The notes under the pieces: generated by a model
The model's database searches: none
What the model was told of the DNA's origin: nothing
Seen by the model: only the letters and a program-made list of their open reading frames with translations
Virus record (IMG/VR): IMGVR_UViG_3300024343_000100
Span: 1-26,466 of that record
Origin: a virus
Direction: 5' to 3' (one strand)
Length of the DNA: 26,466 nucleotides
Program-made: the position numbers and the translations under genes
Part shown: one piece after another, positions 14,859-20,942 of the stretch
Position numbering within the stretch: position 1 is the first letter of the stretch
How the letters are laid out: every line of letters starts with the position of its first letter

Positions 14859-15332
14859 AACATAACTCAGTTTAAGTTTGTTTGTTATCTTTCCTTTGAG
14901 TTGTCCTTGTATTGTATTTCTGTGTATGTTTAAATCCTTTGTAGCTTCTCCGATAGATTTATATGTCTTATTGTTTATAGCACAATATATCTTCTTAGAT
15001 GCGAATTGGTTTTTGTTTCTTTGGTTTACATAAGATAGTCCGTATCTATTAAATCTTAGTCCTCTAATCATTTCTGATGCTAAGTTTCTATTTATACCTA
15101 TGCTATCTGCTGCTTCCTTTAGTGATTGGTAAGTCTCTCCATTTGATTCACACTTTACTGGTCTTGCCGCTGAAGGTCTTTTAAGTGCTTCGTATCTTAG
15201 TGGGTAGTCTGAGAAATCATTTCTTAGTTGATGAATCATTTGCTTTGCGTATTCTATATGAGTTTCTGATAGAGCGTTCTCTAATACATTCTCGTAGTAG
15301 TAAATCATATCAATTCTCTGTTGTGTAGTCAT
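14850..15332 (-). CDS. Two-repeat NUMOD1-like DNA-binding protein
   Basis: 160 residues. After a helical N-terminus (about 1-45) come two copies of a ~46-residue unit: repeat 1 (57-102) with CESNGETYQSLKEAADSIGINR and repeat 2 (113-158) with CAINNKTYKSIGEATKDLNIHR, each ending in LSYV. This matches the NUMOD1 helix-turn-helix module normally attached to HNH or GIY-YIG homing endonucleases, but no nuclease domain is present. It may be a remnant or a DNA-binding regulator. It starts 3 bases after the methyltransferase stop; a terminator follows. Confidence 0.7.
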   Translation of the reverse strand: MTTQQRIDMIYYYENVLENALSETHIEYAKQMIHQLRNDFSDYPLRYEALKRPSAARPVKCESNGETYQSLKEAADSIGINRNLASEMIRGLRFNRYGLSYVNQRNKNQFASKKIYCAINNKTYKSIGEATKDLNIHRNTIQGQLKGKITNKLKLSYVEK

Positions 15333-15335
15333 ATC

Positions 15336-15980
15336 TTAGAAGATTGTTAATTGTTGTTTGTGTTGTTCTAATCGTTTCATAGCAGCTTCGTAATAGTCCT
15401 TATCGAGTTCACAAGCGGTTAATTCGAACCCCAGATTGTGACAAGCTATTGCTATACTTCCTGAACCTAAATGCGTGTCGAGTATCTTACCTCCTTCTTT
15501 AGCGTAGTTCATAAGTAGCCACTCGTATAACTTTACAGGTTTTTGTGTTGGGTGTATTTTGCCACCATTATTTTTTGCATCAAACAAAGCAGTACCTCTT
15601 GGCATTTCAAAAATTCGTAATGCTTTATTAAAAGAAGTCCAAGCTAATTCTCCATCAGCAAAACTAAAGTTTCTTTGTCCTTTATCCCATAAAATCCAAC
15701 ACATACTTGGCGGTAAAAATTCAGTCATATAATTACCACCCCAAACTATTTGTTCTTTGCTTACTCTAAATAATTCATTAAAATAATTTTCATCAGGTAT
15801 ATTACTATCCCATTCACTTAATTTATATTCAGCAAAACCATTTGACTTGCAATTAACTCCATTTTTGTGTGCGTTTTTATCAGCATCAATACCATAAGGT
15901 GGGTCTACTATCGCTAAGTCAAAATACTTATCAGGGTATCTTGCCATCAGTTGCATATTATCCTCGTTCGTTATTGTCAT
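15336..15980 (-). CDS. Orphan DNA adenine methyltransferase (beta type)
   Basis: 214 residues. Catalytic motif DPPYG (26-30) comes first, then HPTQKP (143-148) and the SAM-binding DTHLGSGSIAIAC (168-180, Leu-Gly-Ser-Gly in place of the usual F.G.G). This order fits the beta class of N6-adenine methyltransferases, although N4-cytosine activity cannot be excluded. No restriction enzyme gene lies next to it, so it probably protects phage DNA from host restriction or regulates it. It overlaps the 34-aa frame upstream by 23 bases. Confidence 0.88.
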   Translation of the reverse strand: MTITNEDNMQLMARYPDKYFDLAIVDPPYGIDADKNAHKNGVNCKSNGFAEYKLSEWDSNIPDENYFNELFRVSKEQIVWGGNYMTEFLPPSMCWILWDKGQRNFSFADGELAWTSFNKALRIFEMPRGTALFDAKNNGGKIHPTQKPVKLYEWLLMNYAKEGGKILDTHLGSGSIAIACHNLGFELTACELDKDYYEAAMKRLEQHKQQLTIF

Positions 15981-16062
15981 CTTGTAGTGTATTTGTAGTT
16001 ATCCAATATCCTCCTGATTCGTAGAAGGTCTCTAAAGCGATTCTAAGCGTTTCTGTGGTCAT
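15958..16062 (-). CDS. Small hypothetical protein
   Basis: 34 residues (MTTETLRIALETFYES...LQDDNNERG). The ATG is coupled by ATGA to the stop of the DnaA-like gene and the 3' end overlaps the methyltransferase start by 23 bases, arguing for translation. No recognised domain. Confidence 0.5.
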   Translation of the reverse strand: MTTETLRIALETFYESGGYWITTNTLQDDNNERG

Positions 16063-16451
16063 ATCTTAGCCTCTTTGATGTATTCGTACATTTGATTTAA
16101 TTTCTCCTCTGTAATGTCGTTTAATGAGTTTTTGATGTATTGTATCTTAAATGATGTTTTCTTGTCGTAACTATTTAAAACCATTTCCGTTAGTTGTCTT
16201 AGGTCTGGAGAGAATCTTAGATAGTCGTTAAAGTTCTTCTCAGCGTGTAAGAGTGTAGCGTGATGGATTGAGTATCCTTTCTCGGCAAATACTCTTTGGA
16301 TGTCTATTAATCGCATCTTGTGATAATCTCTTAGGATGTGAATGAATAACGCTCTTGCTTCTATTACTCCTCTGAGTCTTGTCTTATCGAATAAGTTTAC
16401 TCCGAAGTTATTCTCTATTGTATTTATTAGTTCTCGTGTCTTAGTTGTCAT
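16059..16451 (-). CDS. DnaA domain IV-like DNA-binding protein
   Basis: 130 residues without an ATPase domain. Residues about 24-75 resemble the C-terminal DNA-binding domain of DnaA: a helix (GVIEARALFIHILRDY), a second helix (MRLIDIQRVFAEKG) and the signature-like SIHHATLLHAEKNF (61-74), matching the HTTV.HA core. Such domains bind DnaA boxes. In a phage it may mark the origin, load the phage helicase or compete with host DnaA. It overlaps the HNH gene by 11 bases. Confidence 0.72.
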   Translation of the reverse strand: MTTKTRELINTIENNFGVNLFDKTRLRGVIEARALFIHILRDYHKMRLIDIQRVFAEKGYSIHHATLLHAEKNFNDYLRFSPDLRQLTEMVLNSYDKKTSFKIQYIKNSLNDITEEKLNQMYEYIKEAKI

Positions 16452-16770
16452 ACATTTTTTTTATTATTTCATAATGCTCAATATCGTAGCTTTTCTTAAA
16501 TCGAAGATATGCATAATAATGATTCGGGTCTATCTGATATAATCCCTCAGTAGAAAAATGGCAAGACCTACATAATAAGTGTAGATTATCAATCGATTCA
16601 TCGCCTCCGTATATGTGAGCGACCAAGTGAGACCTTTCTATTCCATTTGTTCTTCCACAAGCAAAACAAGAAATTTCATTATAATCATATATATAGTTTG
16701 GTTTGTCTTTTAAAATTTTATCAAACCAATACTCCCATATTTTCTGTTTGCTTGGCATTTGTTCTCTCAT
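16441..16770 (-). CDS. HNH endonuclease family protein
   Basis: 109 residues. Zinc pair CFAC (35, 38), SHLVAHIYGGDESIDNLHLLC (47-67) with His48 and Asn62, and CRSCH (67-71) give the HNH beta-beta-alpha-metal fold. It is coupled by ATGA to the RecE-like nuclease gene before it. It may be a free-standing homing nuclease or a phage DNA-processing nuclease; it is not next to the terminase as packaging HNH proteins usually are. Confidence 0.82.
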   Translation of the reverse strand: MREQMPSKQKIWEYWFDKILKDKPNYIYDYNEISCFACGRTNGIERSHLVAHIYGGDESIDNLHLLCRSCHFSTEGLYQIDPNHYYAYLRFKKSYDIEHYEIIKKMYDN

Positions 16771-17540
16771 AATATCCCTTCAATATAGTATTGGTCTGTA
16801 TCAATTCCTTGCAAAAAGAATAAGTCGTAAATCTCAATCGCTTCTTCTACCTTTCTCTCTCCATCGTAGTAGAACTCTTCTGAGCAATGATATATCGCAA
16901 TGTCTAAACTACTCTTATCAAGTGCTATGAAAGTAAAGTCCTTGTAACTTATGTTAAATAAATTGCAGTATAAAAAGCATTGTACATCATATCCGTATTT
17001 CTTAGCAGAGTACGGGAATGCTTTGATGTCTGTTGTTGTTTTTAAATCTACTACTCGATTCTCGCCAAGCACATCCGCCTTACCTCTAAAAGGCAGTCCA
17101 AACACTTCTCCTATCTCTGGAACTTCAAACTCGCAGTTAGTAATGTACTGGAGTGCTTTCTCGTTTCTAAAGAACGCATCTGCTAATCTCTCAGCATCTC
17201 TCTTTTCGGATTTAGTAAACACCTTACCGAACTCAAGTTTCGCTTCCTTATAAGCCTTCGTGTTCTTAGATTCTACATCGATAAACTTCTGAGCGTTGAA
17301 TACATCTGGTTCTAAGATTGCGGTATGGAATAACCATCCATCTCTTAGTGCTTGTGATTCTGCGTTTCCGTATTGTGATACATACTTATAAGTCTTTGGT
17401 GAACTTAGTAAGAGTTTAAGAGAAGAACTCGAAAGTGCTGCCTTAGATAAGTACCCATAGTAGAACTCATCATTCTGCATTTCTTTTAACAAGTCTTCCT
17501 TGTTCCATTGTTTGCCATCAAGAAGCGTTATTGATTTCAT
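16767..17540 (-). CDS. RecE-like PD-(D/E)XK exonuclease
   Basis: 257 residues. Motifs in order: LSSSSLKLLLSSPKTY (36-51), GWLFHTAILEP with His72, FRGKADVLGENRVVDLKT (Asp156, Asp165 and Lys167 as the PD-(D/E)XK core) and QCFLY (Gln187-Tyr191). This matches the exodeoxyribonuclease VIII/RecE-type group that resects double-strand ends for recombination with a single-strand annealing protein. No clear annealing protein is seen next to it; the SSB-like proteins at 21.9-22.6 kb are the nearest candidates. It overlaps the 73-aa gene by 23 bases. Confidence 0.82.
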   Translation of the reverse strand: MKSITLLDGKQWNKEDLLKEMQNDEFYYGYLSKAALSSSSLKLLLSSPKTYKYVSQYGNAESQALRDGWLFHTAILEPDVFNAQKFIDVESKNTKAYKEAKLEFGKVFTKSEKRDAERLADAFFRNEKALQYITNCEFEVPEIGEVFGLPFRGKADVLGENRVVDLKTTTDIKAFPYSAKKYGYDVQCFLYCNLFNISYKDFTFIALDKSSLDIAIYHCSEEFYYDGERKVEEAIEIYDLFFLQGIDTDQYYIEGIL

Positions 17541-17739
17541 CTATTCTTTTTATTAGTTGTTTTAAAAGTTTTAAGTTGTGTACGACTCCTGCTCCGTGTG
17601 GGAACTGATAAACTATATACCATCTGTTTGGGTCATCATTGTCGCAAGATAATAAATCTCCTCGTTCATAGTTATAATAATGTCCGTATTCTATTTTTTC
17701 GAATCCAAGTTCGATAAGGTCATTCTCGTTTATACCCAT
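17518..17739 (-). CDS. Small conserved phage protein
   Basis: 73 residues (NDLIELGFEKIEYG, WYIVYQFPHGAGVVHN, then a helix LLKQLIKRIDE). This looks like a small alpha/beta protein of a type common in phage early regions. It overlaps both neighbours by about 20 bases. Function unknown. Confidence 0.65.
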   Translation of the reverse strand: MGINENDLIELGFEKIEYGHYYNYERGDLLSCDNDDPNRWYIVYQFPHGAGVVHNLKLLKQLIKRIDEINNAS

Positions 17740-17848
17740 AGCCTTGCATATGATATTTCCTTTCTTCTTCTACTGGGTCTCTTCTATTATCTACTTTGTA
17801 ACCAGTTATAGGATTGATTCCTTGATTCCACCAATCTCTTTCTTCCAT
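17720..17848 (-). CDS. Small hypothetical protein
   Basis: 42 residues, Trp- and Arg-rich (MEERDWWNQGINPITGY...KYHMQGYGYKRE). It overlaps the membrane protein gene upstream by 62 bases in another frame and the next gene by 20 bases. The NPITGY motif and regular start and stop overlaps make it credible. Confidence 0.5.
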   Translation of the reverse strand: MEERDWWNQGINPITGYKVDNRRDPVEEERKYHMQGYGYKRE

Positions 17849-17942
17849 AGTCTATTAAGTTTATCACCACTAAGATTAATACAAGCGGTGTATGAGTGAT
17901 TGTAATGAAGGCTAAAAATACATTATTTAAAATCGCTTTCAT
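17787..17942 (-). CDS. Small membrane protein
   Basis: 51 residues. A strongly hydrophobic helix (about 8-30, VFLAFITI to LVLILVVINLI) is followed by a basic C-terminal tail (DYGRKRLVES). The leader contains the palindrome and repeats at 17946-17987. Function unknown. Confidence 0.5.
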   Translation of the reverse strand: MKAILNNVFLAFITITHTPLVLILVVINLIDYGRKRLVESRNQSYNWLQSR

Positions 17943-17945
17943 AAT

Positions 17946-17987
17946 TTTGGTGAATTAATTCACTGAATATATCGTTATTTGGTGAAT
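17946..17987. repeat. Palindrome plus direct repeats in leader of small membrane gene
   Basis: The 14-bp perfect palindrome GTGAATTAATTCAC (17950-17963) overlaps the first of two direct copies of TTTGGTGAAT (17946-17955 and 17978-17987, starts 32 bases apart, about three helical turns). It lies in the only real gap of the 14.8-18.6 kb operon and could be an operator for a repressor dimer. Confidence 0.5.
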
Positions 17988-18128
17988 CTATATGTTTCTA
18001 ATGATTAGGTTTAAACAAAACGCTATGATACACACTACACCAACAAGCGTAACAATCTCTGCAAAGAACTCTACCTTATTCATAAGTTCTTCGTACTCTT
18101 TCTTGTAATCTGGTTCTAAATCATTCAT
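17988..18128 (-). CDS. Small single-span membrane protein
   Basis: 46 residues. An acidic/charged helix (PDYKKEYEELMNKVEF) precedes one transmembrane helix (AEIVTLVGVVCIIAFCL, about 24-40) and a short RN-rich end. The ATG overlaps the stop of the zinc-finger gene by 8 bases. Function unknown. Confidence 0.55.
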   Translation of the reverse strand: MNDLEPDYKKEYEELMNKVEFFAEIVTLVGVVCIIAFCLNLIIRNI

Positions 18129-18258
18129 CGTCTATATCTGCGTTAAAACATTCTGTTGAACAATATCCTTCTCTACTCATTGGCGCGTCACACATCTTGC
18201 AAGTGTGTTCTACTTCGTTTTCGGGGTCATCTATCCATCCCCATTCTTGTACACTCAT
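18121..18258 (-). CDS. Small zinc-finger-like protein
   Basis: 45 residues with HTCKMCDAPM (Cys20, Cys23) and GYCSTECF (Cys33, Cys37), a likely zinc-binding CxxC/CxxxC knuckle, in an acidic protein. Coupled by ATGA to the preceding gene. Function unknown. Confidence 0.6.
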   Translation of the reverse strand: MSVQEWGWIDDPENEVEHTCKMCDAPMSREGYCSTECFNADIDDE

Positions 18259-18566
18259 AGTCCTAATTTGTCTTTTAGTTTATATTTGTTTAATTCATCC
18301 TCAAGTTCTTTGATTCGAATCTCAGCCCGTTCCGCTCTCTCAAGCATTCTGTGAGAACTCGCCATTGATTCACTTAACAACCTATCAAAAGAATATCTTT
18401 CTAAATGAAGAGAAGATAAGTATGCACTAAGTCTCAAAACAGTATCAGCCATTTCTTTGATGTCTTCATTCTCCGATTGGCTTCTCCATTTCTTAGCAAG
18501 ACCAAGCAACATCAGAATATCTGAATCACTCTGGAGTTTTAATAAGTTGCGTTGTACCGTATTCAT
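18255..18566 (-). CDS. Hypothetical coiled-coil protein, first gene of the 18.6-14.8 kb operon
   Basis: 103 residues, helical; residues 70-97 (ESMASSHRMLERAERAEIRI) are a coiled coil. No family recognised. The promoter at 18571-18601 ends only 4 bases before its ATG, so its mRNA may be leaderless. Confidence 0.65.
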   Translation of the reverse strand: MNTVQRNLLKLQSDSDILMLLGLAKKWRSQSENEDIKEMADTVLRLSAYLSSLHLERYSFDRLLSESMASSHRMLERAERAEIRIKELEDELNKYKLKDKLGL

Positions 18567-18570
18567 ATTT

Positions 18571-18601
18571 CAAATGTAATTAACATTTTCGAATAAACAA
18601 A
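18571..18601 (-). promoter_or_regulatory. Bacteroidota housekeeping-type promoter, possibly leaderless
   Basis: Minus strand TTTG (18601-18598), 19-base spacer, TACATTTG (18578-18571), then AAAT and the ATG at 18566. Its -33 element lies within the T tract of the preceding terminator. The start site should be at or beside the ATG. Confidence 0.7.
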
Positions 18602-18628
18602 AAAAAGAGGAACTTTTGTTCCCCTCTT
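18598..18628 (-). terminator. Intrinsic terminator ending the helicase-to-DUF3310 operon
   Basis: Minus strand 11-bp stem AAGAGGGGAAC / GTTCCTCTT with loop AAAA (two G-U pairs), followed by a T run ending in G. It begins 3 bases after the stop of the 46-aa gene. Confidence 0.85.
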
Positions 18629-18630
18629 AA

Positions 18631-18771
18631 TTACTTGTCTCTCCAAGTTGTGTAACACACCGCAAGTCTTTGGTCTTCTCTTGGATACTCCCCTATCATC
18701 TTAGGGTTTGCCATACATCTTGAGATAAACTCTTGCTGAGTGTCTGTCGGTAGTGGTTTGATTAGTGGCAT
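18631..18771 (-). CDS. Small conserved phage protein with C-terminal VCYTTW
   Basis: 46 residues: MPLIKPLPTDTQQEFISRCM then PREDQRLAVCYTTWRDK. The ISRCM...QR.AVCY..W pattern is a widespread small phage sequence often attached to, or near, head proteases; here it is free-standing in the replication operon. Role unknown. It starts 2 bases after the DUF3310 stop. Confidence 0.65.
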   Translation of the reverse strand: MPLIKPLPTDTQQEFISRCMANPKMIGEYPREDQRLAVCYTTWRDK

Positions 18772-18773
18772 AT

Positions 18774-19007
18774 TTATGGGTTTAAAGTTTTCTCTAATTC
18801 TTCATCTCTTAGTTCTCGTACATACGCAATCTCTCTTTGTATATAGTCCAAAGCCTTGTTTAAGTCTTGGAGTTCATCATCCTTTCTTCCTGCTCTGATA
18901 ACATACTTTAATACATTACCTCGATTGAAATTAAGTTTGTAGTCTGAGATTATGTCAATCAAGTCATACTCTCCAGTAGCTTCGTAGTGTAAGGCATTAC
19001 CTCGCAT
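18774..19007 (-). CDS. DUF3310 protein (phage nucleotide-kinase-associated type)
   Basis: 77 residues with LHYEATGEYDLIDIISDY, FNRGNVLKYVIRAGRKDD and LQDLNKALDYIQREI, the complete DUF3310 pattern (HY...DLID...G...KYV.RAG.K..DL.KA..Y). This domain occurs in many phages alone or attached to nucleotide-metabolism enzymes; its biochemical role is unsettled. Confidence 0.85.
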   Translation of the reverse strand: MRGNALHYEATGEYDLIDIISDYKLNFNRGNVLKYVIRAGRKDDELQDLNKALDYIQREIAYVRELRDEELEKTLNP

Positions 19008-19494
19008 AGTTTATTTTTTGAATTAGTAAATGATTTATATGTGATTCATTGCATCTAACAACTTTATCTTTTCCTCCGAACTTTTCTCTGGTGTAGTACT
19101 TTAAGTAGTCATTCCTATCGGTTGTGTTCTCTGATGTGTTTTCGATAACCCATTTCAGTAAGTCGATTCTCTTATAGATGTAGTATGCGTTTACATCAAC
19201 CAAATCAAACACAATCCACTTAGCCTCTCCACATAACCAACCTTTTCCACCAAAGACATTCTGAACCTCAAGCCAAATGTCATAACTCTTTTTATTCCCC
19301 TTAATATCTACACCATCTCCGTTCACAAAGAAATCAATGTGCTTATACATATCTTCTTCATCGGTAGCTTCTAATACTACATTCCCTCTACTTATCATTA
19401 AGTCCATAAACTCTCGCTCGGTTTTATTCCCCTTGCTTAGAGTCTCCTCATACCTATTATCACTTATGTGAGCGTATGTGTTTCTTCGACTCAT
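18997..19494 (-). CDS. PD-(D/E)XK-like nuclease (putative)
   Basis: 165 residues. TEREFMDLMISRG (Glu27), YKHIDFFVNGDGVDIKGNK (Asp54; Asp63 and Lys65) and WLEVQN...GWLCGEAKWIVF look like a complete E...D...DxK nuclease core. The family is common in phages and may serve as a resolvase- or repair-type nuclease. It overlaps both neighbours by a few bases. Confidence 0.65.
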   Translation of the reverse strand: MSRRNTYAHISDNRYEETLSKGNKTEREFMDLMISRGNVVLEATDEEDMYKHIDFFVNGDGVDIKGNKKSYDIWLEVQNVFGGKGWLCGEAKWIVFDLVDVNAYYIYKRIDLLKWVIENTSENTTDRNDYLKYYTREKFGGKDKVVRCNESHINHLLIQKINYAR

Positions 19495-19904
19495 TGATTA
19501 AGGTTTATAATTGTAGCTTGTGATTCTTGTAAAAGATAGACTTCTTTGTCCATTCGTTTCTTAGTCCATATCGTAGTGTCAGGGCAGTACAACTCATCTG
19601 TTTCAGGCATCTTAATCTCGTTCAGCCAAAACAAATAGTTCCCTTTAGGGTCATTCACAAAGTAGAACTTCAATACATCCTCTGGTAGTGCCATAAGTCT
19701 ATCGTATTTTGCTTTCTCAAGCATCTTGGTCTCGTAGTATTTCTTTCTGAACTTCATCTCTATAACACAATCAATTCCTTTTGGGGTTTTTCCTTTTGCA
19801 TCATAGAACTCATATTGACCACCACACCACTCTAATTCCCATCCATCAAGGTTTAAGATTAAAACTGTTGTTTGTTCCCACTTATGTACTTTATTCAAAT
19901 CCAT
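19491..19904 (-). CDS. PD-(D/E)XK-like protein (putative nuclease)
   Basis: 137 residues. EFYDAKGKTPKGIDCVIEMKFRKKYY gives Asp35 and Glu49-x-Lys51 in VIEMKFR, followed by LEKAKYDRLMA and FYFVNDPKGNYLFWL, as in VRR-NUC/resolvase-like folds. It lies directly before the second PD-(D/E)XK-like gene (ATGA overlap), so the two may work together or be old duplicates. Confidence 0.6.
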   Translation of the reverse strand: MDLNKVHKWEQTTVLILNLDGWELEWCGGQYEFYDAKGKTPKGIDCVIEMKFRKKYYETKMLEKAKYDRLMALPEDVLKFYFVNDPKGNYLFWLNEIKMPETDELYCPDTTIWTKKRMDKEVYLLQESQATIINLNQ

Positions 19905-20103
19905 TCTGAAAAATTAGGTTGAGGTCTTCAATCCACCTCTTGATTTCTTTTTTGTTACACCCACAAGGTCTATGGTATTTGTGGTTAAAATACTTAGCGT
20001 GAAACTCTGCTATAATAGCTAATTGATTAGGTTCGATTCTTACTAAGTTTATACCAGCATTCGACCAAGTATCCCAATCTTTCTCTGTCATTTTAATTGT
20101 CAT
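19891..20103 (-). CDS. Small CGC-motif protein 1
   Basis: 70 residues from ATG 20103; a GTG two codons upstream is less likely because the ATG lies within the 11-base overlap with the preceding gene. Contains HRPCGCNKKEIKRWI (Cys47, Cys49) after a helix. The following motif resembles that of the adjacent 61-aa protein. Possibly metal-binding; function unknown. Confidence 0.6.
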   Translation of the reverse strand: MTIKMTEKDWDTWSNAGINLVRIEPNQLAIIAEFHAKYFNHKYHRPCGCNKKEIKRWIEDLNLIFQNGFE

Positions 20104-20278
20104 CCCCACAATTACAAGTTAAAGAGTTCAACCATAATTCTCTCTCGTAGCATCCGCAAGATTCGTAACCAAGTTTCCTTGCTACCCAAAATGCAACCTC
20201 ATACGCATTACCAAAAGTTACCAGTTCGGTTATTGCGTGAACCATCGTTCCAAGTTTAATATAACATCCTATTTTCAT
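20093..20278 (-). CDS. Small CGC-motif protein 2
   Basis: 61 residues with YEVAFWVARKLGYESCGC (Cys41, Cys43), then ERELWLNSL and a terminal CNCGDDN. The CGC..R..WLN pattern is common in small phage proteins of unknown role. Coupled by ATGA to the sigma-like gene. Confidence 0.65.
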   Translation of the reverse strand: MKIGCYIKLGTMVHAITELVTFGNAYEVAFWVARKLGYESCGCYERELWLNSLTCNCGDDN

Positions 20279-20751
20279 AATTGTGATTTTAAGAACTTCT
20301 TTACCTTATTGAAAGTATTATAAAGGGAGTAGTAAGATATTTTAGTTTTCCTTGATAGTTCGCTTATACTTAAACCATCATCTATAATCTCATATACCTT
20401 TTTATCGTACCAATACAACTGGTCAAAAGCATCTAATACATCTTGATACTTCTCCTCGTAGTTAGTCAAATCTTGCTCGGTAGAAATCTCACTTACACTA
20501 TCTAAATTAACAATAGTGGTTTTAGCCTCCTTGCGTTTCAAATCCAAGAACATAGTGGATAAGACCTTAAACACATAAAAGTAGTTAATGTCATCCTTGT
20601 ACATCAAATCCGTTCCTGAAGATGCAAGTCTATCAATCTTGATATACATCTCCATTACTAAATCTTCTGCGGTGTCTCGATTACATCCAAACGATACGAC
20701 TATGTCTATCCAGTTCTTATGTCTTTTGAATGCAAGTTCGAGGATGCTCAT
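20275..20751 (-). CDS. Sigma-70-like / ECF-type regulator (putative)
   Basis: 158 residues. Residues about 20-72 (CNRDTAEDLVMEMYIKID, then YFYVFKVLSTMFLDLKRKE) resemble sigma region 2. Residues about 114-152 (YDKKVYEIIDDGLSISELSRKTKISYYSLYNTFNKVK) resemble the region 4 helix-turn-helix. A short linker without region 3 is typical of ECF-type factors. Such phage proteins may redirect host RNA polymerase to late genes. It is the natural candidate for reading the CGTT-type sites, since CGT is common in ECF -10 elements. Coupled by ATGA on both sides. Confidence 0.65.
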   Translation of the reverse strand: MSILELAFKRHKNWIDIVVSFGCNRDTAEDLVMEMYIKIDRLASSGTDLMYKDDINYFYVFKVLSTMFLDLKRKEAKTTIVNLDSVSEISTEQDLTNYEEKYQDVLDAFDQLYWYDKKVYEIIDDGLSISELSRKTKISYYSLYNTFNKVKKFLKSQL

Positions 20752-20942
20752 TCTCTCCAGATTGTAATATGTAGTCCGAAAAATAAAAACATAAGAGTTA
20801 TCTGAGAATAGAACTCCTCTTCTTCAACATCCTCTTCCCTATCAGGTTCAAGGTTTGGGTCATAGTACAGTCCTCCTATTGCTAATCCGTGCAATGGTAT
20901 CAACTGAAAATTTACATTCAAATCATTAAAACTAAAAATCAT
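20748..20942 (-). CDS. Small conserved phage protein
   Basis: 64 residues (FNVNFQ-like start, LHGLAIGGLYYDPNLEPD, a Glu-rich linker, then SQITLMFLFFGLHITIW). I recognise it as a frequent companion in phage replication modules without a known role. Coupled by ATGA to the helicase before it and the sigma-like gene after it. Confidence 0.6.
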   Translation of the reverse strand: MIFSFNDLNVNFQLIPLHGLAIGGLYYDPNLEPDREEDVEEEEFYSQITLMFLFFGLHITIWRE

